Of a stretch of DNA of 32,685 nucleotides, positions 7,835 to 14,145 are shown one piece after another. Position 1 is the first letter of the stretch, and each line of letters starts with the position of its first letter. A program made the position numbers and the translations under genes. Source of the stretch: Clostridia bacterium. Its GTDB lineage: Bacteria > Bacillota > Clostridia > UBA1212 > UBA1255. Where the stretch lies: contig JAGADO010000112.1 in NCBI GenBank assembly GCA_017613535.1, forward strand, positions 1-32,685. The letters run 5' to 3'. The notes beneath the pieces are model-generated. The model saw only the letters and a program-made list of their open reading frames with translations. It did no database searches and was not told the DNA's origin.

Positions 7835-8914
7835 TTATTTCTCTTCGATATAACCGGTAAAGGTGAAATTCCTTATCTGAACGTCGATGTCGAAGCTGCC
7901 GATAGTTTCCCAGCCGATATTGACGCCTGAAATATAAAGATCATCAAGGGACGTGGCAGAGCGAAACGTCCCTTTTTCCAGCCCTCGCCTGAACATGTCC
8001 TCCAGGTGAGGTCTTATGTCGACTTCGACGTGGATCCATTCGTCCGAAACGATCGGCTTCCCTTCCGCGTCCAGCAGCGAATGCGGGCTGTTCTTATATG
8101 TGTCGGTGCTCGCAATGCTGTAAATCATCTGATTCGAGCCTGCAGTATCGATAGCCCAGTAAATGCCCGTCTCTCCCCTGTTGTCGAAAAGAGGCACACC
8201 GAACCACACGAAATCATTGCCCGTCTTGCTCTTAACGTAGTAATACGAAAGGAACTGCGCTGCATTGACGCCGTCAACATACACGAATTTATAGTCGGTC
8301 ATACGTATATCGAGAGAAACGACCATTTTATCGGCAGAGCACGAATAATAAGGCAGCTTTTCGGCATCAGCTTCCTTTGAAGGCGAAATGTTTAGCGGAG
8401 ACTGTTCCAGAAGGAGGTGCGGCCACTTATCGGTCGTCCCGGGAGCCCCGTCATAATACGGTATCGTGTTCAGGCGAAGTGAGATCGATCTGTCGGACGG
8501 TTCGAACGTTACAGTTTTTATGATACCGTCGGTGACAATATTCTGCGCCGATTCTGCCCGGTTTCTGTACAGGCACGGTCCGGAATTCCACTGGGCGATC
8601 ATCCAGCTCGGCCTTGTTCCCGTCCCTTCCGGATTAGCGGGGTCAATATAAACTTTCCCGCGCTTTACGGTGTCCTGTCCCATAATGATGAAACCGTCTC
8701 TGTAATCGGGATCGTCAAACAGCTGCATGCTCGTATACCTCTTTTCGGGCGTCGGTTCCGCCGTAGGGATAACTTCCGTCTTTTCTTCAGCGGGCCTTTC
8801 TCCGGCAGGTTTTACGCACCCTCCGGCGCACAGGCACAAAAAAACAGCAAGAACGCAGCAAAGCGTTCTTAACAGATAACTGCCTTTGATTTTATTTATG
8901 GCGGATAATGACAT
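7835..8914 (-). CDS. Predicted lipoprotein, unknown beta-rich domain
   Basis: This 359-residue exported protein has a signal peptide ending LCAGGC, with C33 as the predicted lipidated residue, then a Pro/Thr/Glu linker (TAEPTPEKR) and a single domain of about 290 residues. The domain is rich in aromatic residues and alternating hydrophobics, as in jelly-roll or concanavalin-like folds, but I see no catalytic signature and do not recognise a family. I chose the ATG at 8912-8914 because GGAG lies 9 nt upstream; the ATG six codons earlier has no good site and overlaps the upstream stop. It follows the CotH gene by 17 nt and is the last gene of the run. It converges on the GH71/99-like lipoprotein with only 7 bp between the stops. 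Confidence 0.75.
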   Translation of the reverse strand: MSLSAINKIKGSYLLRTLCCVLAVFLCLCAGGCVKPAGERPAEEKTEVIPTAEPTPEKRYTSMQLFDDPDYRDGFIIMGQDTVKRGKVYIDPANPEGTGTRPSWMIAQWNSGPCLYRNRAESAQNIVTDGIIKTVTFEPSDRSISLRLNTIPYYDGAPGTTDKWPHLLLEQSPLNISPSKEADAEKLPYYSCSADKMVVSLDIRMTDYKFVYVDGVNAAQFLSYYYVKSKTGNDFVWFGVPLFDNRGETGIYWAIDTAGSNQMIYSIASTDTYKNSPHSLLDAEGKPIVSDEWIHVEVDIRPHLEDMFRRGLEKGTFRSATSLDDLYISGVNIGWETIGSFDIDVQIRNFTFTGYIEEK

Positions 8915-8931
8915 AGCGGGCCACTCCTGCA

Positions 8932-10566
8932 TTACTTTTCGGTTTTAGACCTTTTCTGCTGTACACTAAGAATAACAAGATAAACAGACAGCGAAACGGT
9001 TATAAGTCCCGCGGTCAATCCGACGAAAAGGAGCAGGTATCCGAGCCAGGAATCAAGCGCGCCGCCCCCGTCATTATTGGCCTTGTTTCCGCGGTCGTCA
9101 ATGTTCCCGCCGGGTGTTGCCGCCGGATCCGGAGCGGCCGTCTGAGACGTAACCGGAGGCTTCGTGCGCGGAGGCGTGGCAGTCGGAGCAGCAGTGATCA
9201 CTACAGGCTCTGCGGTAACTTCCGAATCGTTCCACTGAGAGTTGAGCCATTCGACCCTTTTAACGATGAAGTTTTTAAGAAGATCCACCGACTCGTCGTA
9301 CGAATCCGAAGGCACGAACACTCCGCTGTTTTCCCATACAGATTCATTCAGATCGTACGCACTTCTCATATACTCCCTTTGAGTTTCAAGAAATGCGATA
9401 ATATATTCGAACGTGCCGGAATAATACAGTTCTTTCCAGCGCGCTCTGACCATATTGTTAAACGTCGTACTCTTCAGCACGTATACCATCCAGTTTGGCC
9501 TGCCCCAGTAATCTTCCAGAAACATAAACCCGGTCGGGTCAACGTTTTTCCCGTCATTTCTGTCGATCCCGCCCATAGCCAGGTCGTAGTCCCACACCGG
9601 TCCCATATGGAGTTTTCCATCGTAGTCGTTGTACAGGTAAATGCTAGAATTGAACAGCGTGTCGTCGTTCTTCATGATCTCGTTGAAAATATACCATTCA
9701 ACGAGCGAATCCATATCCATATATTGCGAAAAATCAGCAAAACCGCTATAACTGCTTATGCTGCTCTCAAACTTATCAATCTTCTCCTTAGCATTTGCCA
9801 GCGCCCGGTTGAAAGACACTTTTTTATCCGGCTCGTTTCTGAGATCCTCCTTCGTGGGATCCTTCGGGACAAATGTATTTCCGAGTTCCGACCGGAAATT
9901 ATCCGGCTCTCCGCCGCCGTAGTTATTGTCAAGCTCGAGGATCATATCTCCGTTCAGCCGGTCAATGTTCAGCCGTTCTTTTCCGATCTCGACCTTTTCA
10001 GTTATCAGATACACTCCGTTGTACCTGCCGTCAATAAATACATGCGCAGGCCTGCACTCCGGTGTAAAAGCAAAATTGAACTGTCCGGCGAGCGTGAGAG
10101 CGATCATGTTCCTCATCAGCGTCTGATCGGTGATGTTTGCGAGCAGCACCCAATCGCGCGACGCACCGAGCCCGAACCAGTCCGTCTTACTATCGCATTT
10201 AATTGCGTAAGGCCTCTTAGGCTGCCACCATGTGTAATTCCCGCGACCTTTTATCTGAGCGGATTCGTCCGTAAGTATCTTACCGTCCCAGCGGAGCGTA
10301 TAAGTTATATGCTTCCATTCGGAGCGGTGGATATCGTCTTCCGGGTAACCGTCGAGATCGATCTCGAGAACCGCAAAACCGTCCTTCGAAAGCGCCTCGG
10401 GGTCCTGCTTTTTTTTGCGGCTGCTCGCATATACATCAGGCCCGGATACGGACGATATAATAAAAAAGCAAAGCAAAAGCAATAACGCCGGCAGGACCCT
10501 TGCCCGCCTGCCGGCGCAGATGCGATTCACATATTGATTATCAGAATGAGCGCGATCCATCAGCAT
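8932..10566 (-). CDS. Membrane-anchored CotH-family kinase
   Basis: This 544-residue protein has the CotH kinase fold, known in Bacillus from the spore-coat protein kinase CotH. An N-terminal signal or anchor segment lies at about 23-47. The kinase domain (about 62-430) shows KGRGNYTWWQPKRPYAIK (106-123), the WVLLANITD strand (139-147), GRYNGVYLITEKV (180-192) and GPVWDYDLAMGG (322-333), whose D326 and D328 are candidate metal-binding residues. A Thr/Pro-rich stalk (about 455-500) is followed by a C-terminal membrane helix (about 507-532) and a Lys/Arg tail. The predicted topology puts the kinase outside the membrane or in a forespore-facing space. It lies 15 nt after the aquaporin gene. The start has only a weak AGGG site; an ATG two codons later is equally possible. 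Confidence 0.88.
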   Translation of the reverse strand: MLMDRAHSDNQYVNRICAGRRARVLPALLLLLCFFIISSVSGPDVYASSRKKKQDPEALSKDGFAVLEIDLDGYPEDDIHRSEWKHITYTLRWDGKILTDESAQIKGRGNYTWWQPKRPYAIKCDSKTDWFGLGASRDWVLLANITDQTLMRNMIALTLAGQFNFAFTPECRPAHVFIDGRYNGVYLITEKVEIGKERLNIDRLNGDMILELDNNYGGGEPDNFRSELGNTFVPKDPTKEDLRNEPDKKVSFNRALANAKEKIDKFESSISSYSGFADFSQYMDMDSLVEWYIFNEIMKNDDTLFNSSIYLYNDYDGKLHMGPVWDYDLAMGGIDRNDGKNVDPTGFMFLEDYWGRPNWMVYVLKSTTFNNMVRARWKELYYSGTFEYIIAFLETQREYMRSAYDLNESVWENSGVFVPSDSYDESVDLLKNFIVKRVEWLNSQWNDSEVTAEPVVITAAPTATPPRTKPPVTSQTAAPDPAATPGGNIDDRGNKANNDGGGALDSWLGYLLLFVGLTAGLITVSLSVYLVILSVQQKRSKTEK

Positions 10567-10581
10567 GCGGGTGCCCTGCGA

Positions 10582-11289
10582 TCATTTATCGGATCCCGCA
10601 GTCTTATCTGCCTTGCCCTTTAATAGTTTATATGCAAGTGCAGCGAGTGCTCCTCCGGCAAGCGGTGCCACAAGGAATACCCAGACCTGTGAAAGCGCTG
10701 TTCCTCCGGCGAAGATAGCAGGGCCGAGAGAACGGGCCGGGTTTACGGAAGTGCCGGTAAACGGAAGGCCTACAATGTGTATCAGAACAAGTGACAGACC
10801 GATGATCAGTCCGGCAATGGACGAACGCTCGGGTTTATCCGTCACGAACAATATAAGCAGTACGAACGCAAACGTAAGTATGCACTCAATAAGGAGTGCC
10901 TGGAGAAGGCTGGAATTAAGCGCGCTCGCAGCGCCGTAACCGTTAGTTCCGAGACCGGTCTCTTTACCGAAGAAAACGAGCAGCAGAGCTCCGCCCGCGA
11001 TACCGCCGGCAAACTGCGCAAGTATATAAGCGAAGAATTCTGCGACTTTCATTCTGCCTGCGATCAGCATTCCGAGCGAAACAGCAGGATTAACGTGAGT
11101 GCCTGAAACATCTCCGAAAGCGTATGCCAGCAGCATCAGCCCAAGTCCGAACGCCATCGCTATAAAGACAAACTTTCCGCCGTCGGTAAAAGCCGAAACA
11201 GAACTGATAGCCACAGCCGATCCGCATCCGAACAGCACGAGGAGCAGCGTTCCTATAAACTCAGCGATAAGTTTTTTGAAAAGTGTCAT
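10582..11289 (-). CDS. Aquaporin-type MIP channel
   Basis: This 235-residue MIP-family channel has six hydrophobic helices. It carries both NPA half-helix motifs, GTHVNPAVSLG (about 63-73) and GTSVNPARSLGPAIF (about 179-193). The residue after the second NPAR is Ser and not the Asp typical of glycerol facilitators, so a water-selective AqpZ-like pore is more likely than GlpF. I chose the ATG at 11287-11289 because GGAGG lies 8 nt upstream; the longer frame to 11310 would start within the barstar stop region. It lies 20 nt after the barstar gene and 15 nt before the CotH gene, all on one strand with no terminator visible, so the genes are probably co-transcribed. Why a water channel sits with these genes is not clear. 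Confidence 0.92.
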   Translation of the reverse strand: MTLFKKLIAEFIGTLLLVLFGCGSAVAISSVSAFTDGGKFVFIAMAFGLGLMLLAYAFGDVSGTHVNPAVSLGMLIAGRMKVAEFFAYILAQFAGGIAGGALLLVFFGKETGLGTNGYGAASALNSSLLQALLIECILTFAFVLLILFVTDKPERSSIAGLIIGLSLVLIHIVGLPFTGTSVNPARSLGPAIFAGGTALSQVWVFLVAPLAGGALAALAYKLLKGKADKTAGSDK

Positions 11290-11309
11290 TTTCAAGATCC
11301 TCCATATCA

Positions 11310-11594
11310 TTAATTATTATGCTTATATGCAAAAATAAGATTTCTGTTTTCCATCATTATATCGTTAAGGACCTTTTCGATCCCTCCCGCGCATGTTTTC
11401 TGCCTTGCGGAAAAGCCGCGCCAGTACAGGAACGTTACTCTGGTCGGTATGTTCCACGTGCTGAGGACATCGTGAAGGGCGTCAAGATTAAACCCGGCCT
11501 CCCCTTCAAACCCGATTGCCTTGTAGATCATTCCGATAGCCTTCTTCTTATCTCTGGCTCTCCTTAAATCGATCTTAACTTCTTTAAGCGGCAT
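11310..11594 (-). CDS. Barstar-family ribonuclease inhibitor
   Basis: This 94-residue cytosolic protein matches barstar (about 90 residues) in length and core motif. GFNLDALHDVLSTW at about 34-47 corresponds to barstar YGENLDALWDCLTGW. D38 and D42 match barstar Asp35 and Asp39, which insert into the barnase active site; barstar Trp38 is replaced by His41. A Glu at about 73 in GGIEKVL may correspond to barstar Glu76. It would bind and block the barnase-type ribonuclease encoded just upstream, protecting the producing cell. I chose the ATG at 11592-11594, preceded by GGTGG; the longer frame to 11645 runs back over the ribonuclease stop codon. An extended -10 promoter element lies between the two genes. 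Confidence 0.9.
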   Translation of the reverse strand: MPLKEVKIDLRRARDKKKAIGMIYKAIGFEGEAGFNLDALHDVLSTWNIPTRVTFLYWRGFSARQKTCAGGIEKVLNDIMMENRNLIFAYKHNN

Positions 11595-11627
11595 ATTATC
11601 CACCCCCGGTAATGGCAAACGGCCGGC

Positions 11628-11636
11628 ATTATACCA
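11628..11636 (-). promoter_or_regulatory. Extended -10 promoter element for the barstar gene
   Basis: On the minus strand TGG plus TATAAT (11628-11636) forms a TGnTATAAT extended -10 element in the 47-bp gap after the ribonuclease stop. No good -35 is present, which extended -10 promoters tolerate. Transcription would start near 11621, giving a 28-nt leader and barstar mRNA without the toxin. Confidence 0.55.
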
Positions 11637-11641
11637 TGCGG

Positions 11642-12268
11642 TCACGGTTTGCCGTACAGAAGTTCAAAACTTTCATAATGGTCTTCCGTATAATAGATCA
11701 GGCCGTCGTTGGAGAAAACGATACGCTTAACTCCCCTCGCCTTGCCATTCGTATCAATGTCGCACTCATAATAAGTGCGTCCGCTCTTTTTAGGCAGAAG
11801 ACCTTCATAGTTTCCGAAACGGTCGCCGCCGATCACTTTTCCGTTTTTAAGAGGGTCGCTTCCGTTACCGGACCATCCGTCCTTCTCGGCCTGCTCCTTC
11901 GTAACGAAGTTGGAAGGCAGCTTTCCGTATGTATGTATATAAAGGGCAACATCTTCTTTCGAATAGTATGTGCCGTTCTGATCGATTTTATTATCCGTCG
12001 GTTTCGGAGTCACCGTCGGCTTCGAAGTCGTCCCCGGTTTTTCAGTCGCATTCGCGCCCGAAGTTCCGGTCACGTTCACGGTCGGAGACTCTTCAATAAC
12101 GGTCAATCCGCCGTCCGTTTTCTCCGAAACAGACGCAGGATCATTCGTGCCGTTCTGATTACCGATAAATTTTGTGGCAATAAAGTAAATGGCAATAACA
12201 GCAATGATCGCTATTACCGCATACAGTATCTGTTTTTTATTCAGACTTTTTTTAGAAGATCCGCCCAT
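11642..12268 (-). CDS. Membrane-tethered barnase-type ribonuclease
   Basis: This 208-residue protein has three parts: a basic N-terminus with an uncleaved-looking transmembrane helix (about 13-33), a Thr/Pro/Asn-rich linker (about 38-98), and a barnase-type ribonuclease domain (about 100-206). The domain aligns with barnase along its length: YIHTYGKLPSNFVTKEQA, GKVIGGDRFGNYEG, KKSGRTYYECDID and SNDGLIYYTEDHYESF. Catalytic and phosphate-binding residues are kept: K124 (barnase K27), E168 (E73), R178 (R83), R182 (R87) and H197 (H102); guanine-site E155 (E60) is also kept. Barnase Arg59 is replaced by Tyr154. Positive-inside topology places the enzyme outside the membrane. The start has only a weak GGGCGG site. 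A terminator separates it from the gene upstream. Confidence 0.9.
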   Translation of the reverse strand: MGGSSKKSLNKKQILYAVIAIIAVIAIYFIATKFIGNQNGTNDPASVSEKTDGGLTVIEESPTVNVTGTSGANATEKPGTTSKPTVTPKPTDNKIDQNGTYYSKEDVALYIHTYGKLPSNFVTKEQAEKDGWSGNGSDPLKNGKVIGGDRFGNYEGLLPKKSGRTYYECDIDTNGKARGVKRIVFSNDGLIYYTEDHYESFELLYGKP

Positions 12269-12290
12269 ATGATCTGACCGCCCGTATCAC

Positions 12291-12328
12291 TTAAAAAGAG
12301 AGCACCTGCGGCTTTTAACAGCCGCAGG
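12291..12328 (-). terminator. Intrinsic terminator after the stalked surface protein gene
   Basis: CCTGCGGCT (12305-12313) pairs perfectly with AGCCGCAGG (12320-12328) around a 6-nt loop. In minus-strand transcripts the stem is followed by a short U-rich stretch (TGCTCTCTTTTT). It should end the surface-protein transcript before the ribonuclease gene. Confidence 0.7.
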
Positions 12329-12354
12329 ATGCAACATACTGATCTTTATGTGTA

Positions 12355-13914
12355 TTATTTCTTCTTTTTCTTACCGACGATGATTCCGACAACTGCGGCG
12401 CACACGACAACGGCTGCGACAATGATGACCGGAACGATCCATTTGTTCCCGCCGGATTTATTCTGGTTTTCGGAAGGATCCGTTTTTACAGGTTCGTCTG
12501 TCTTCGCGGGCTCGTCAGTCTTAGCCGGAGCATCCGTAGCGGCAGGCTTATCTGTGGGAGCATCGGTAACGACGACTTCGGTAGGAACTTCTGTCGGAGC
12601 CTTTGTAGGCGTCGGATCCGGCTTGGGAAGAGCATCAAGGCCCTTCTCGGCGACCTGAGCCGCAAACGCATCGGCAGCTTCCTTATTTGCAAAGAACGCT
12701 ACATAGTAAAGCTCGACAGTCGTATCTTCCTTACAGGTCGTAAACATATCATAGCGGCAGTTAGCCACTTCGCCTTCCCAGTTCTTTGCCTTGGTGAAGT
12801 CGATATTTACGCACTGAAGATCATCAGTAGCGGCATAGTTGTAAAGAATATTCTGAGCTTCGCTGTATCCGCCGTGATCAGACGTCTGGTAATACATCGA
12901 TCCGCCCTTAGCGCCTTCATTCGTATTTACCCTGACACCGATCTGGATGATCTTATTCTCGTCAGCAGATATCGGATCCAGTTCTTCGAGAGCGATCAGG
13001 TTTCCGAATGCGAATTCGATGAACGGATCTCCTCCTGCGTTAACATCGATGCACCAGCATTTTTTATCGCTGTCAAAGTAGACATCTCCGATCATATTTC
13101 TGGTAGTGGTCGGGAAGAAATCTTCAAAGATAAGATCATCGGTGTCGAAAACGATCAGGCCGTGAGGCGTGGTATCGACAGTCGAAGGATCAGCGGTCGG
13201 CTCGGGAGTCTTCTCGACGGAGCGATCCGGTCCCGCATAGTTATTAGCATCTTCTTCAGTCTCGAAGAATGCCACCCATGCGATATAAATAGTGTCGCCC
13301 TCTTCGCAAAGTCCGCTTCTTCCACCCCTGTACATACCGTCGAACCTGAACGAATTAACGGTACCTTCCCAGAACGTCTCCCCCTCTTCCATTTCGGGAA
13401 CCAGGTTCGCCGTAGCGCCTTCTTCGGCAGAAACTCCTTCGGGACCGTTGATCAGGTTAACATATTTCTGGTTCTGCTCGGGCATATTAAATACGAACTT
13501 CTTGAATTCGGTCATATTGGGTTCGATGTCGAAATGGAATACGGTGCTTCCGCTCACGCCGTGAATCGACGTTCCGAAGTGTCCTTCATACTCGGTCGCA
13601 TCGGTCGTATTTTTAAGGCAGAACGCAACGTAAGGATAATCGTCGCCGTCCATATCTCCGTCGGCAATGCAGTTCATATAGAAATACGGGTCGCCGAGGT
13701 CGTCAAGGTTCTCCGCGGTCATTTTTAGTGCATGATCTTCCCACTCGACAGAACAGCAGTAAATACCGGTTGCGGTATATATGTCGTCAAAATCGCTCTC
13801 GTAGTAGAAATCGTATACGTATCCGGGTTCCGCAGCAGATACATAAAATGTCGGGAACAGGGACATCACGAGAGCAAGCACAAGTATGACAGACAGACAT
13901 TTCAGCTTCTTCAT
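12355..13914 (-). CDS. Stalked surface protein with two tandem ectodomain repeats
   Basis: This 519-residue protein has a signal peptide (1-28, ending VSAAEP), two related beta-rich domains (about 32-228 and 252-420), a Thr/Pro/Glu/Asp stalk with TEVPTE and TDEPAKTDEP repeats (about 432-485), a C-terminal membrane helix (about 490-513) and a GKKKKK tail. The duplication is visible at the domain ends: FWEGTVNSFRFD...IAWVAFFETEEDANNY (181-226) against NWEGEVANCRYD...LYYVAFFANKEAADAF (378-417). I do not recognise the domain; a carbohydrate-binding or adhesion role is only a guess from its beta content and location. The ATG follows AAAGGAGCG. It has its own promoter, a structured leader of about 110 nt and a terminator, so it is probably monocistronic. 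Confidence 0.82.
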   Translation of the reverse strand: MKKLKCLSVILVLALVMSLFPTFYVSAAEPGYVYDFYYESDFDDIYTATGIYCCSVEWEDHALKMTAENLDDLGDPYFYMNCIADGDMDGDDYPYVAFCLKNTTDATEYEGHFGTSIHGVSGSTVFHFDIEPNMTEFKKFVFNMPEQNQKYVNLINGPEGVSAEEGATANLVPEMEEGETFWEGTVNSFRFDGMYRGGRSGLCEEGDTIYIAWVAFFETEEDANNYAGPDRSVEKTPEPTADPSTVDTTPHGLIVFDTDDLIFEDFFPTTTRNMIGDVYFDSDKKCWCIDVNAGGDPFIEFAFGNLIALEELDPISADENKIIQIGVRVNTNEGAKGGSMYYQTSDHGGYSEAQNILYNYAATDDLQCVNIDFTKAKNWEGEVANCRYDMFTTCKEDTTVELYYVAFFANKEAADAFAAQVAEKGLDALPKPDPTPTKAPTEVPTEVVVTDAPTDKPAATDAPAKTDEPAKTDEPVKTDPSENQNKSGGNKWIVPVIIVAAVVVCAAVVGIIVGKKKKK

Positions 13915-13957
13915 TGTTAAATGCGCTCCTTTATAATGGTTTTACCAGGTCAGTTAC

Positions 13958-14015
13958 GCGGCGCCGGCAATGCCCGGAAGCGATAGTTTCAGGCCGCTCC
14001 GGGAAGGTGCGCCGC
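13958..14015 (-). promoter_or_regulatory. Predicted structured 5' leader of the stalked surface protein mRNA
   Basis: In the minus-strand leader, GCGGCGC (14009-14015) pairs with GCGCCGC (13958-13964). Inside it CCCGGA pairs with TCCGGG, extendable by GCG/CGC. The result is a GC-rich two-part hairpin starting about 12 nt after the predicted transcription start. No U-tract follows, so it is not a terminator. It could stabilise the mRNA or be a cis-regulator; the role is unknown. Confidence 0.4.
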
Positions 14016-14033
14016 ACTGGTTTTGATGCAGTA

Positions 14034-14062
14034 ATTCTACAAGAAAGGACCGTACTTGTCAA
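14034..14062 (-). promoter_or_regulatory. SigA-type promoter for the stalked surface protein
   Basis: On the minus strand TTGACA (14057-14062), a 17-bp spacer and TAGAAT (14034-14039) are present. Transcription should start near 14027. The -35 is 5 bp from the divergent -35 box, and together they form an inverted repeat. Confidence 0.8.
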
Positions 14063-14067
14063 GCACG

Positions 14068-14096
14068 TTGACAACGCCGCGGGTATATTGTAAAAT
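14068..14096 (+). promoter_or_regulatory. SigA-type promoter for the phosphodiester glycosidase-family gene
   Basis: TTGACA (14068-14073), a 17-bp spacer and TAAAAT (14091-14096) lie about 50 bp before the ATG. The promoter is back-to-back with the promoter of the minus-strand surface protein. Confidence 0.8.
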
Positions 14097-14145
14097 CTGC
14101 GCAGAAACTGGTTGTAGCCGCTTTTCGGAAAGGAGCAATCTTATA

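Noticed and set aside
7828-7858. Imperfect inverted repeat (ACCGG-CG-TTAT with ATAACCGGT) at the junction of the two convergent lipoprotein genes
   Set aside because: The stem has a 2-base bulge and there is no T-run on either side, so I do not call it a bidirectional terminator.
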